DNA of 64,000 nucleotides from Splendidivirga corallicola (GCA_030442035.1 JAUJEA010000007.1:186001-250000), one strand, 5' to 3'; counted from the stretch's first letter, positions 45,073-53,756 are shown. A program made the numbers and translations. Notes: generated from the sequence alone by a model not told the origin.

Positions 45073-45900
45073 CTAATTCTTGTGTTGGAGTAGATCGATC
45101 ACATGGGAAGCGTAGGTACTGGAAACAGGGACCAACTGATTGGATGGCACGTTTAATATAAGCTTTAGATTCTTCGAAGTATGATTGATTCGTAGTACTT
45201 TGTTCAGGTTAACCACAAACCTGCGGTGACATCGGATCAAACCGGTTCCCTTTAATTGCTCCTCCAAGCTGGTCATTGAGATCCTCAACAAATATTTTTG
45301 AATATCTTTATTATTTAAATAATGAATGCTCACATAATTATCCTGAGATTCCAACAGTATGATGTCAGAGGATAAAAGAGAAATCCTGACTTTACCATTT
45401 TCATCCTTGAAGTGGATAAATTGATTATCATTCCTTATTATGTTGTTGGTTTTCCCGCTGTCGATAATCTTCTCTTTATGATAGAAGTAAAAGATGAACA
45501 TCCCATATGGGATCACGGCCACCAAAAAAGTATATTTCAAGGTCTTTGAAAACATGACCAGGCTAGTCAAATGATCTTCATATAATTGATCATAAACCAT
45601 ATGCATCACGATCGAAAGCAGAAGGATTTCGAATAGAAACCATAAAAATGCGGAAAGGACAGTAAGTGCTTTTAATCTGAACAAAGGTCTTAGTAAAAAT
45701 TGTGAGACACTTAGAACAAGTGCTCCTAACAATCCAAAACTGGACCTGAACAAAAACATGGCATCGCTGGACAAGGCTCTCCAGCTATTCACCTCAAAAG
45801 GTATAAACAAGTTCATAAAAACAATAGAATAGAAACTTACTCCAAGAATAAGTATGATCCTATTCCTGTAAGAATTCAGATATGGAAAATTCTTATACAT
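45073..45900 (-). CDS. Membrane-bound LytTR-family transcriptional regulator
   Basis: A 275-aa protein with four N-terminal membrane helices (about 12-32, 45-68, 73-100, 113-135) and a C-terminal LytTR DNA-binding domain (about 160-275) with IILLESQDNYVSIHYLNNKD, IRCHRRFVVNLNKVLRI and VPVSSTYASHVIDLL. It lacks a receiver domain, so the membrane part probably senses the signal directly, a layout common in Bacteroidota. Target genes are not evident. Confidence 0.9.
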   Translation of the reverse strand: MYKNFPYLNSYRNRIILILGVSFYSIVFMNLFIPFEVNSWRALSSDAMFLFRSSFGLLGALVLSVSQFLLRPLFRLKALTVLSAFLWFLFEILLLSIVMHMVYDQLYEDHLTSLVMFSKTLKYTFLVAVIPYGMFIFYFYHKEKIIDSGKTNNIIRNDNQFIHFKDENGKVRISLLSSDIILLESQDNYVSIHYLNNKDIQKYLLRISMTSLEEQLKGTGLIRCHRRFVVNLNKVLRINHTSKNLKLILNVPSNQLVPVSSTYASHVIDLLQHKN

Positions 45901-46256
45901 CGTCGAGGTCGCTCAGATTAATTTGAAAATATACTAAATACTCAACAGTTACCAATCAAAGAAAATCTTTTCCATGATCCACTTGCTCATTCTCTGATCC
46001 CATCTTAAATCATATACCGGATCCAGGCAACGCCTTTATAAAAGAAATTGTCTTAATCCAAGTATCCAAACGAACTTATAAGAATGAAGAAAACAATATT
46101 ACTTTTAGCCTTAAAACATTCTTTTTAATGAAGACTCTAGTAAAACTCAAACCAAAAAGTGGCGACTCTCCTCTGCAAGTACAAAGGTGCAATCTGATTT
46201 TAATAGGCTTGAGTATAAAGGTATCTTAATAATGTGGATTACGTTAGGCTATATTG
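45901..46256. other. Intergenic region between divergent regulator and phosphoesterase genes
   Basis: A 356-nt spacer with only very short open frames (14 and 33 codons from 46084 and 46128), no clear hairpin with T-tract and no exact promoter box. Nothing recognisable. Confidence 0.4.
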
Positions 46257-47516
46257 ATGAACAGACTTTTCCCCATTTTATTTATATCATTCATTCTCCT
46301 GGTCATTGATTATTATGCTTTTCAAGCAGTTAAAACCGTCTTTTCAGGATCTTCAACAGATGTCAGGCAGATAGTCTCTTTACTTTACTGGACCATTACA
46401 GGATCATTAATTCTTGGTTTATTTATTTATTTTTTTGGAAATCCCGATAAGCTTTCAAAAAGATTCAGGACAATCATTATGGTTGGCGTTTTTACCAATG
46501 TGCTTTCCAAACTCTTTGTAATCCTATTCCTATTCGTTGACGAAATACAGAGATTTGGTCAATGGGCTTTTAGAAGTATTGTTTCAATATTTGATGAAAA
46601 CAAAAATAGTAGCGAAATAGCTTATACGGAACGTTCCAACCTTCTATCTGCGGGAGGACTGATCAGTGCGGGCATTCCCATTATAGCTGTAAGTTGGGGT
46701 ATTCTTAGTGGTGCTCATGATTATAGGATCAGAAGAAAGACCATTTATCTTCCAAATTTACCTAAGGCCTTCGACGGTATAAGGATTGGCCAATTATCCG
46801 ATATCCATGCAGGAAGTTTTCACAATAAAATCGCTGTCAAAGGAGGAATTGATCTTTTACACAAGGAAAAAGTTGATATCACTTTCTTCACCGGAGATCT
46901 TGTAAATAATCAGGCCGATGAAATGCAGGATTACATGAATATCTTTAATAGAGTTTCGGCACCGTTAGGCACATACTCAGTGCTCGGAAATCATGATTAC
47001 GGTGATTATGTGAGATGGCCGAGCAGGGAGGCTAAAGTTAAAAACCTTGAAAATCTCAAAACCATTCATCAATTACTAGGCTGGCAATTGCTATTGAATG
47101 AACACAAGGTTATAAGTGTGGATGGTGAAAAGATGGCCATCATCGGTATTGAGAATTGGGGAGCCAAAGGAAGATTTTCTCAATATGGTAAATTGGCAGA
47201 AGCCCATGAGGGCACGCAAGAAGTCCCTTTAAAACTTTTACTTTCTCATGATCCTAGTCATTGGGAAACCGAGGTACTTAAAGAATACGGAGACATTGAT
47301 ATTGCCTTCGCGGGACATACTCATGGCATGCAATTCGGTGTTGAGATAGGTGATTTCAAATGGAGTCCTATCCAATATATGTATAAACAATGGGCCGGCT
47401 TGTATCAACATGAAGGTCAACATTTATATGTGAATCGTGGATTTGGTTATTTAGGATATCCAGGCAGAATTGGAATTCCTCCTGAAATAACGGTCATCAC
47501 TTTGAAAAAAGGATAG
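46257..47516 (+). CDS. Membrane metallophosphoesterase
   Basis: About 419 aa from the ATG at 46257 (a TTG one codon earlier is in frame). Four hydrophobic helices in the first about 160 residues are followed by a calcineurin-like phosphoesterase domain: GQLSDIHAG (DxH), FFTGDLVNNQ (GD), VLGNHDYGD (GNHD), LLLSHDPSHW and FAGHTHGMQ (GHTH), the complete dimetal site. Membrane-anchored enzymes of this kind include UDP-diacylglucosamine hydrolase-like and YaeI-like proteins. The substrate is uncertain. Confidence 0.9.
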   Translation: MNRLFPILFISFILLVIDYYAFQAVKTVFSGSSTDVRQIVSLLYWTITGSLILGLFIYFFGNPDKLSKRFRTIIMVGVFTNVLSKLFVILFLFVDEIQRFGQWAFRSIVSIFDENKNSSEIAYTERSNLLSAGGLISAGIPIIAVSWGILSGAHDYRIRRKTIYLPNLPKAFDGIRIGQLSDIHAGSFHNKIAVKGGIDLLHKEKVDITFFTGDLVNNQADEMQDYMNIFNRVSAPLGTYSVLGNHDYGDYVRWPSREAKVKNLENLKTIHQLLGWQLLLNEHKVISVDGEKMAIIGIENWGAKGRFSQYGKLAEAHEGTQEVPLKLLLSHDPSHWETEVLKEYGDIDIAFAGHTHGMQFGVEIGDFKWSPIQYMYKQWAGLYQHEGQHLYVNRGFGYLGYPGRIGIPPEITVITLKKG

Positions 47517-47523
47517 CCGTATG

Positions 47524-48000
47524 CTATTCAATCACTTCCATAATCCCGTTCATCATCCTCCAATGCTGAGGAAAGGTACACACAAATGGATATTTTCCTT
47601 TTTTCTCGGGGGCGGTAAATTTCAAAACAAAAGTTTCACCAATACCTATCAGGGGTGTAGCAAACAATATCTCCGGCATGTCCGGCACCCAAGCGACATC
47701 TCTTCCTTGAGGCGTGGTGGCAAGTTTGTCTGCAGCCGCACCAACCTCCTCTAATGACCCAGGAGCAACTATTAATAGATTATGTCTGATGACGTCCTCA
47801 TTCGATAAAATAAGCTTTACAGGCTCACCGGCTTTTACGTAAAACTCTTGCTTATCAAATTTTAGTTTAGAAGCCAATATCTTTATAACAGTTGTATCTG
47901 TTCTGTCATGATCAAATTTTAAAAAAGCGGCTGTTGCGCCTTTTGCTGTAAACAAGAAAATCAATGTTACCATTATTGCCTTGTAATCCCACATAACCAT
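47524..48000 (-). CDS. Azurin/plastocyanin-like blue copper protein
   Basis: A 158-aa exported cupredoxin, probably a periplasmic electron carrier. A signal peptide covers about 1-24 (IMVTLIFLFTAKGATA). The type 1 copper ligands are in place: His73 (IRHNLL), Cys141, His146 and Met150 in CTFPQHWRMM, with the C-x4-H-x3-M spacing of azurin. It converges with the phosphoesterase with only 7 nt between stop codons. The redox partner is not adjacent. Confidence 0.88.
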   Translation of the reverse strand: MVMWDYKAIMVTLIFLFTAKGATAAFLKFDHDRTDTTVIKILASKLKFDKQEFYVKAGEPVKLILSNEDVIRHNLLIVAPGSLEEVGAAADKLATTPQGRDVAWVPDMPEILFATPLIGIGETFVLKFTAPEKKGKYPFVCTFPQHWRMMNGIMEVIE

Positions 48001-48201
48001 TCGAAGATAGAATTAAAAGTCCGCAAGATACGCATGTCTTAAAGGAAAAGGCGAAACATTCTTCGATTAAATTTATTCCAATTAACATTCCTTGAACTAA
48101 CTGAAAACCAGCATCTATAGTACACCAAAAATACATTCAACCAAGCGAACAATCCCTTATCATGAAGCGCCGTAAGGGTTTCGATTCTTTGCAATTTCAA
48201 A

Positions 48202-48233
48202 TTTGTTTGGATAAATTACAGTGAGATTCTTTG
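48202..48233 (+). promoter_or_regulatory. Likely promoter for the TPR-HTH gene
   Basis: TTTG (48202-48205), a 20-nt spacer and ATTCTTTG (48226-48233) match the phylum consensus except for the first two -7 bases (AT in place of TA). It is 53 nt upstream of the start codon. Confidence 0.4.
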
Positions 48234-48286
48234 TATGGACAACTGTTAGAAAAAGAAATAATGGTTGGATATAAATCATTTATATC

Positions 48287-49978
48287 ATGAAAAAGATCTC
48301 CATAATTAGTGTTTTTTGCTTTTTATTATTTTCTGGCAATTATACCGCTGAATGTCAGAATGTAATTGACAAGTTATACACTCAGCAAACTATCGACAGT
48401 CTGAGAAAGCAACTCGCACAAGCCTCGGATAAGGACAAACTCCCTCTTCTAAATGCACTCGCAGAATCGTACTGGCAAATAGATCCTGACCTCACTATTG
48501 AATATGCCAATCAGGCCTTAAAACTTGCGGAGGCCAATGGAGACAAAAAGAATGAAGGTTATGCCTATATCAATTTATGTCAAGGCTATTTATACAAGGA
48601 CGTGTACGACAAAGCATTAGAGTTCGGCCTTAAATCCCTTGATATACGAGAAAAACTTGAAGATGTCAATGATGTTATTTACACGCTAAGGACTATTGGT
48701 TGGTTATATTACGATATCAAAAACTCGGATATGGCTCAGCACTACCATGAAAAGGTATTGGCACTTCATTTGGAATTAAAGAACCCTGAAAGAATTGCCT
48801 ACAGTTATAATAGTCTTGGTTTAATTGATGCACAAAAAGGCGAACACCAAAAGGCATTGTCTGATTATAAAAAGTCATTAAAACTAAAAGAGCCAATTGG
48901 CAATAAGGAAAGGATTTCGGAGACGCTGAAAAATATGGGTACATCTTATGAGGCAATTGACCATGATGAACTGGCTCTAAGCTATTTGTCAAGATCGCTG
49001 AGGATCTTTGATGAAATCGATGATCAATACCGGATGGCAGAGGTTTTGAATAAATTGGCTTTGGTATATCTAAAACTTAGCGATTATGGTAATTCGGAAC
49101 AAAGCCTGCATAGAGCCAAGTCGATCATCAACGAAATAATTGATAACAAGGAACTGCTAATGGAGCACTACCTGGTGAGTTCGGATTTATATGCTCAATT
49201 GGGTAATGACAAAAACGCCTTTCAATACTTCCAGTTACACACTGATCTAAAAAACGATATTCTATCGCAAAAAAAGAACCATGAATTAGCAGAAATGCGT
49301 GTTTCGTACGAAGCGGAAAAAAGAGAGAATGAAATCAAGTTGTTGGAAAGAGAAAAAGAAATCGTAAATGTTAAAAGACAAGCACTAACGGTTGGGATTA
49401 TTTTGATAGCGATCATTGCAATTTTAATTATTGCAAGATTGAAAAGCAATCAAAGAAAAAGAAGGGCAATTTATGAGGCCAAAGAGGCACTGGCCGCTGA
49501 AAAGTTGAAAAATGAACATTTGATTCAGGAGAAATTGAAAGATGAGCTTCAGTTCAAAAGTCAGGAGTTAATCAATTTTGGCTTGCACATTTCACAGAAA
49601 AATGAGATCTACAAAAAATTCATAAGGCAACTTCAGGAGCTGGATTTTATGAACAGGAATGATGCTTCAAAAAAAATAAAAAGCCTTATTCGTTATTTTG
49701 GTCAGCAGTTGAGGTTCAACGATACCATTGACGATTACGAAAGCAGTTTGAATCAATTGAATGAAGATTTCTTTTTCCATCTGCATAATAAATTCCCGAA
49801 CCTCACTGATAACGAAAAAAGACTCGCTGCACAACTAAGATTAAAACTGAGTTCAAAGGCCATCTCAGATCTTAATAATGTTTCTATTAAATCAGTGGAA
49901 ATAAGTCGTTACCGGTTAAGGAAAAAACTTAATCTGAAAAACGGAGAAAGCCTGACCGAATTTATTCAGGCCATTTAG
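48287..49978 (+). CDS. TPR sensor with transmembrane helix and C-terminal HTH
   Basis: A 563-aa one-component regulator. A signal peptide (residues 1-23) is followed by about seven TPR repeats outside the cytoplasm (for example NPERIAYSYNSLGLIDAQKGEHQKALSDYKKSLKL). One membrane helix follows (ALTVGIILIAIIAILIIARL, about 365-384), then a cytoplasmic coiled coil and a LuxR/GerE-like HTH (LTDNEKRLAAQLRLKLSSKAISDLNNVSIKSVEISRYRLRKKL, about 507-550). This 'TPR-TM-HTH' layout is common in Bacteroidota. It resembles the gene at 61.5 kb, which lacks the HTH. Confidence 0.9.
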   Translation: MKKISIISVFCFLLFSGNYTAECQNVIDKLYTQQTIDSLRKQLAQASDKDKLPLLNALAESYWQIDPDLTIEYANQALKLAEANGDKKNEGYAYINLCQGYLYKDVYDKALEFGLKSLDIREKLEDVNDVIYTLRTIGWLYYDIKNSDMAQHYHEKVLALHLELKNPERIAYSYNSLGLIDAQKGEHQKALSDYKKSLKLKEPIGNKERISETLKNMGTSYEAIDHDELALSYLSRSLRIFDEIDDQYRMAEVLNKLALVYLKLSDYGNSEQSLHRAKSIINEIIDNKELLMEHYLVSSDLYAQLGNDKNAFQYFQLHTDLKNDILSQKKNHELAEMRVSYEAEKRENEIKLLEREKEIVNVKRQALTVGIILIAIIAILIIARLKSNQRKRRAIYEAKEALAAEKLKNEHLIQEKLKDELQFKSQELINFGLHISQKNEIYKKFIRQLQELDFMNRNDASKKIKSLIRYFGQQLRFNDTIDDYESSLNQLNEDFFFHLHNKFPNLTDNEKRLAAQLRLKLSSKAISDLNNVSIKSVEISRYRLRKKLNLKNGESLTEFIQAI

Positions 49979-50066
49979 TCCTGTTTTGTCCTCACACAAC
50001 CAAGCCTAAGGTATCAAACACTTTGATCCACAAAGAGACATGCTAAAAAATCCGGACAATTTGATA

Positions 50067-50089
50067 GGAGAAGTGTCAGACACCTCTCC
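50067..50089. terminator. Weak hairpin between convergent genes
   Basis: A 10-bp stem with one mismatch (50067-50076 with 50080-50089, loop CAG) lies between the TPR-HTH gene and ppk1, which converge. There is no T-tract, so the terminator call is tentative. Confidence 0.35.
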
Positions 50090-50141
50090 GCACCCCGTAA
50101 AATCATAAACATGAAACTTTTCTAAGGTTTAATCTTACAAA

Positions 50142-52208
50142 TCATCTCCCCTGTTCCATTGCCTTTATCCAATGATAAGCATCGCGCTGCGCACGGCGGC
50201 TTGGTTGATTTTTTCGTCGAATGACTTCAACATTTTCGTGCTGCTGATTTATTGATTTCAATTTGCAGTTATCCTGAATTTGAAGCTGAATAAATTTTTT
50301 CAGTTCCCGTTTTATTTTTGGATCATAAACAGGAAATCCAACTTCAATTCTCCTGTATAGGTTTCTTTTCATCCAATCGGCAGAGGACAAATAGATCTCT
50401 TCTTCTCCACCATTGTAAAACATGAAGATTCTTGCGTGCTCCAGGAACATATCCACCAATCTGATAACCTTTATATTCTCACTAAGCCCTTCGATACCTG
50501 GCACAAGACAACAAATGCCTCTGTTGATCAAAGTAACTTTTACCCCCGCACAATTGGCTTCATATAATTTATCGATCATCACCTCATCTTCCAGATTGTT
50601 CAATTTAATGGTGATTTCCGCTCTGTTTCCGGCTTTTGCATTGGCTATTTCGCGATCCATCTTTTCTAAAAAACGTTCCTGAAGGTTGAACTGTGAAACC
50701 AGTAAATGGTTAAACTCCTTGACCGGTTTCCGTTTATGCAAATATTTAAAAACCATATCCAGCTCCTGTATCATTTCCGGATGCGTTGTCAACAAACCAT
50801 GATCTACATAAATACTGGCAGTACTTTCGTTGAAGTTACCCGTTCCAAAAAAAGCATATCCCGAAATCTCATCGGCGTCATTTTTCCTTTTTACCAAAGC
50901 AACCTTGGCATGGACCTTAAGTCCCGGAATACTATAAATAATATTGATCCCGGCCTCTTCCATTTTCTTTGCCCAGCGTAAATTATTCTCCTCATCAAAT
51001 CGCGCCTTCACTTCCACAAAAACTGTCACTTTCTTATCATTCTTTGCGGCACTAATCAAAGCTCTTGCAATAAGTGATTCTGCAGCAATACGATACAATG
51101 TTATCTTGATTTCCTCAACGTTCGGGTCTATGGCTGCTTCATTAAAGAATCTGAGGACATAGTCGTAAGAGTGGTAAGGGAAATGTAACATTTGATCCTT
51201 TTTCCTGATGGCCGCAAATATGGAAGATTCACGATCCAAACTCTTTTTGACAACAGGTTTTTGCTGTTCATTCTGAAACTTTGGTTTATGAGGATTAGGT
51301 AGCTTAAAAAAATCATTGAGATTATGGTATCGTCCTCCAGGCACTAATTCCTCTTCATCCAGTTGGTAAACTTCCATGAGGTAATCAAGAAATTCCTCAG
51401 GCATTTTGTTGTCAAACAGAAATCTTGACGCCTCTCCTATATTTCGTTTGTCCAGTTGCTTTCGAATTTTCTCAACCAGGTCACCGGAGTATTCATCTTC
51501 AATATTCAGGTCTGCATCTTTGTTTAGCTTAATACTATAACATCCAAGTACCCGATGGTTTGGAAAAACAAATTTTAGATTCAACTTGATAATATCATCC
51601 AGAAAGACAATTTCATGAGATTCATCCGCGGACTTAAAAATCATAAATCTTGGCAGATATTCAGAGGGAATATTCAAATGAGCATACTCGATTTTATCTT
51701 TCTTCAAATTTTTCAGCTTCAATACAAAATAGATGCCCCGGTTATTCAAAAAGTAAGGGCGTTTCTTACCAGGTTTTAAGAACACCGGTTGCAAATAAGC
51801 AAGCACCTTACTTTTAAAAAAATGTTGTATTTCAGCATGGTGCTCGGACGGGATCTTTGTCCCATAGTGCAGGTTGATATTGTTTTCCCTGAGCTCCGGA
51901 AGAATATGATCATGTAGAATTTCACCAAACTCATTTAATTGAATTTGCACGGTATGATGGATCTGCTGCAACAATTTTTTTGGTTTGAGTTCAAGTTCCT
52001 TGTTGAGTTTCTTTTTATCAATGGATGCCAAACTCATGATAGAGGCTACTCTGACCCTGAAAAATTCATCCAAGTTGGAGGAGTAAATAGCCAGAAATTT
52101 AATCCTTTCATATAATGGCACTTCCTTATCTTTTGCCTCCTGAAGAACCCGGTAATTAAATGACAGCCAGCTTAAATCGCGATTGAAATAATGTTGTTGT
52201 TCTTCCAT
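50142..52208 (-). CDS. ppk1: Polyphosphate kinase 1
   Basis: Makes inorganic polyphosphate from ATP, reversibly, at the membrane. The 688-aa length is normal. It starts HYFNRDLSWLSFNYRVLQEA, the usual PPK1 opening, and has the YDYVLRFFNEAAIDPNVEEIKITLYRIA segment. The phosphorylated histidine is in GLKVHAKVALVKR; FGTGNFNE and LEHARIFMFYNGG are further catalytic segments. The C-terminal LSSADWMKRNLYRRIEVGFPV is also typical. It is divergent from the ilv operon across a spacer of about 650 nt. Confidence 0.97.
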   Translation of the reverse strand: MEEQQHYFNRDLSWLSFNYRVLQEAKDKEVPLYERIKFLAIYSSNLDEFFRVRVASIMSLASIDKKKLNKELELKPKKLLQQIHHTVQIQLNEFGEILHDHILPELRENNINLHYGTKIPSEHHAEIQHFFKSKVLAYLQPVFLKPGKKRPYFLNNRGIYFVLKLKNLKKDKIEYAHLNIPSEYLPRFMIFKSADESHEIVFLDDIIKLNLKFVFPNHRVLGCYSIKLNKDADLNIEDEYSGDLVEKIRKQLDKRNIGEASRFLFDNKMPEEFLDYLMEVYQLDEEELVPGGRYHNLNDFFKLPNPHKPKFQNEQQKPVVKKSLDRESSIFAAIRKKDQMLHFPYHSYDYVLRFFNEAAIDPNVEEIKITLYRIAAESLIARALISAAKNDKKVTVFVEVKARFDEENNLRWAKKMEEAGINIIYSIPGLKVHAKVALVKRKNDADEISGYAFFGTGNFNESTASIYVDHGLLTTHPEMIQELDMVFKYLHKRKPVKEFNHLLVSQFNLQERFLEKMDREIANAKAGNRAEITIKLNNLEDEVMIDKLYEANCAGVKVTLINRGICCLVPGIEGLSENIKVIRLVDMFLEHARIFMFYNGGEEEIYLSSADWMKRNLYRRIEVGFPVYDPKIKRELKKFIQLQIQDNCKLKSINQQHENVEVIRRKNQPSRRAQRDAYHWIKAMEQGR

Positions 52209-52520
52209 ATTATTTTTGGAAAATTGAATTTAAAGTCATGAAGGTAAAAAATTATTGAATGCAATATGAAGATGAAATAATATTAAATTTTGAAGACAAA
52301 AAGATTAAAATCTTTTCACAAAGAATGGTTTTTTTAACAATAAAACTTCAAGCTATTGAAAAATATAAAATCTTTAAAAACACAATTTTTTATTTGCCCG
52401 AAATTGATGATATCATAATAATTTCGGTTTATTTTTAAAATATCCAATAATATTCTTCCTTTCAATCATTTTATTCAACAATCTTTTGAGGCTTGATAGC
52501 AGAATAAAATAAAAAATTGT
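52209..52520. other. Very AT-rich spacer between ppk1 and the ilv promoter
   Basis: About 310 nt, strongly AT-rich. A 59-codon open frame (52259-52438) is rich in AUA and UUA codons unlike neighbouring genes and resembles nothing I know, so I do not call it. The segment must hold the ppk1 promoter; no exact box is visible. Confidence 0.35.
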
Positions 52521-52551
52521 TTTGCTTTAAATTTAAATGGTAATATATTTG
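52521..52551 (+). promoter_or_regulatory. Consensus promoter for the ilv leader and operon
   Basis: TTTG (52521-52524), a 19-nt spacer and TATATTTG (52544-52551). All conserved positions match. Transcription should begin near 52557, about 20 nt before the leader peptide start. The same -33, spacer and -7 sequence is found ahead of rpmG. Confidence 0.75.
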
Positions 52552-52577
52552 AATTTCAATTTGAATTAAGTATTCAC

Positions 52578-52634
52578 ATGCTAAGAATTAATGTCATTGT
52601 CGTCCTTATTCTATCTGTCATTATCGTGACATAG
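52578..52634 (+). CDS. ilv operon leader peptide 1 (Ile/Val/Leu-rich)
   Basis: An 18-codon ORF, MLRINVIVVLILSVIIVT: 5 Ile, 5 Val, 3 Leu. It starts about 20 nt after the predicted transcript start and ends 31 nt before an intrinsic terminator. Such a run of control codons is the hallmark of a transcription-attenuation leader, as with IlvL in enterobacteria. Ribosomes short of Ile-, Val- or Leu-tRNA would stall in it. The peptide itself probably has no function. Confidence 0.85.
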   Translation: MLRINVIVVLILSVIIVT

Positions 52635-52648
52635 AGGGGAGAATGGCA
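52616..52648 (+). promoter_or_regulatory. Leader RNA hairpin 1:2 (protector)
   Basis: Segment 1 (52616-52622, TGTCATT, in the last leader codons) can pair with segment 2 (52642-52648, AATGGCA): 7 bp with one U-G. Formation would sequester the antiterminator strand. This is the arrangement expected when the ribosome is absent or has left the leader. Confidence 0.55.
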
Positions 52649-52678
52649 TCTGATGATATAAAACTAAAGCGCCATTCT
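52640..52678 (+). promoter_or_regulatory. Antiterminator 2:3 of the ilv attenuator
   Basis: AGAATGGC (52640-52647) is an exact complement of GCCATTCT (52671-52678), an 8-bp stem. It uses bases 52671-52673 of the terminator's left arm, so antiterminator and terminator cannot coexist. A ribosome stopped at the leader stop codon (52632-52634) would cover segment 2 and favour termination. Confidence 0.7.
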
Positions 52679-52697
52679 AAATACGGCGCTTTTTTTT
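52666..52697 (+). terminator. Attenuator terminator 1 of the ilv operon
   Basis: An 8-bp G/C-rich stem (52666-52673 AAAGCGCC with 52685-52692 GGCGCTTT) with an 11-nt loop leads into an eight-T run (52690-52697). It lies between the leader peptide and ilvE, where an ordinary terminator would cut the operon off, so it must be conditional. Confidence 0.85.
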
Positions 52698-52733
52698 ATG
52701 CCTTGGTTTAGTGAAAAAAAGATGAATTGATTT

Positions 52734-52781
52734 ATGAATATTCTAGTTGTCAATCGAATTAATAATAAATACCTGAAGTAG
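52734..52781 (+). CDS. Possible second ilv leader peptide
   Basis: A 15-codon ORF, MNILVVNRINNKYLK, with Ile-Leu-Val-Val at codons 3-6 and further Ile and Leu. It starts 36 nt after terminator 1 and stops at 52779-52781, right at a segment that can pair with the loop of terminator 2. This repeats the geometry of the first leader. Shorter and less biased than leader 1, so it could be chance. Confidence 0.4.
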   Translation: MNILVVNRINNKYLK

Positions 52782-52806
52782 GATTGGTATACCAAAAATG
52801 ACTTTG

Positions 52807-52838
52807 GCCTTTCTTACTTCAAAAAAGAAAGGCTTTTT
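52807..52838 (+). terminator. Possible attenuator terminator 2, just before ilvE
   Basis: A perfect 9-bp stem (52807-52815 GCCTTTCTT with 52825-52833 AAGAAAGGC), a 9-nt loop and TTTTT (52834-52838) end only 27 nt upstream of the ilvE ATG. An alternative 7-bp stem (52774-52780 TGAAGTA with 52815-52821 TACTTCA) covers the end of leader 2 and would block it. Confidence 0.5.
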
Positions 52839-52865
52839 AATAAAAATAAATTAAATGCGAGAACC

Positions 52866-53756
52866 ATGTATTACGATGACGAGACGCTGATCTATTTAGA
52901 CGGGAACTGGGTAAAAGCCGCTGAGGCCAAAGCGGATCTTTTCTGTCAGACGTTGCATTACGGACTTGGTGCTTTTGAAGGAATAAGATCATATGCTACG
53001 CCGGAGGGACCACATATTTTCAAGGCACATGAACATTTTGAAAGACTGATCCTATCATCAAAAAAAATACATGTCAATCTAGCACTAAGCAGCCACGAAT
53101 TTACAGAGATCTGCTATGAATTGCTTAGCAGAAACAATCTGACAAATGCTTATATAAGACCGTTAGTATATATGGGTGCAAATATGGCGCTTACTCCATC
53201 CAACACACATCATATTATGATTGCAGCATGGGAATGGGGTAAATACCTTGGCAGCCAACCTTTGGATGTTGAGATTTCTTCTTATCAGCGACCCAATCCG
53301 AAAGCTTTCCCAATGGAAGCAAAAATAGTAGGACATTACTCAAACTCCATTCTTGCCAGTACTGAAGCGAAAGCCAAGGGTTATGATGAAGCACTCTTAC
53401 TCGATGGCCAAGGCTTTGTTGCTGAGGGACCAGGAGCCAACTTCTTTTATGAGAAAAATGAAGTGTTATATACCCCGCCTTTAGGCAATATATTACCAGG
53501 TATTACGAGAGCCACGATCATGGAATATGCCAGAGAAATGGGATACAGGGTTGTTGAAAAATTATTCACCCCTGAAGATCTGACTGACATTGATTCTGCT
53601 TTTTTCACTGGCACCGCCACAGAAGTTACCGGCATCAGATCGATTGATGGTAAAGCGGTGAAATTGGATTGGGAAGATTCCATAGGATACAGTCTATTTC
53701 TTATGTATAGGCAAAGAGTAATAAACAAGGAGATTCAAGATTTCACATTAGTTTAA
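52866..53756 (+). CDS. ilvE: Branched-chain amino acid aminotransferase
   Basis: Last step of Ile, Val and Leu synthesis: transamination of the branched 2-oxo acids with glutamate. A 296-aa class IV PLP enzyme. The PLP lysine is Lys153 (EAKIVGHYSNS). Other family segments: YGLGAFEGIRSY near 32-43, GYDEALLLDGQGFVAEGPGANFFY and NILPGITRATIMEYA. It is the first structural gene after the attenuator; ilvD follows 38 nt later. Confidence 0.96.
   Translation: MYYDDETLIYLDGNWVKAAEAKADLFCQTLHYGLGAFEGIRSYATPEGPHIFKAHEHFERLILSSKKIHVNLALSSHEFTEICYELLSRNNLTNAYIRPLVYMGANMALTPSNTHHIMIAAWEWGKYLGSQPLDVEISSYQRPNPKAFPMEAKIVGHYSNSILASTEAKAKGYDEALLLDGQGFVAEGPGANFFYEKNEVLYTPPLGNILPGITRATIMEYAREMGYRVVEKLFTPEDLTDIDSAFFTGTATEVTGIRSIDGKAVKLDWEDSIGYSLFLMYRQRVINKEIQDFTLV

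Noticed and set aside
46084-46230. Short frames of 14 and 33 codons between the LytTR and phosphoesterase genes
   Set aside because: Not conserved in appearance, no hydrophobic or control-codon pattern, no terminator after them.
52259-52438. 59-codon frame in the ppk1-ilv spacer
   Set aside because: Strongly biased to AUA/UUA codons unlike neighbouring genes, no recognisable motif, and no clear ribosome-binding site. AT-rich sequence gives such frames by chance.
52799-52855. 18-codon frame (MTLAFLTSKKKGFLIKIN) just before ilvE
   Set aside because: Overlaps the second terminator hairpin and has few branched-chain codons (three Leu, two Ile); more simply explained by the hairpin sequence itself.
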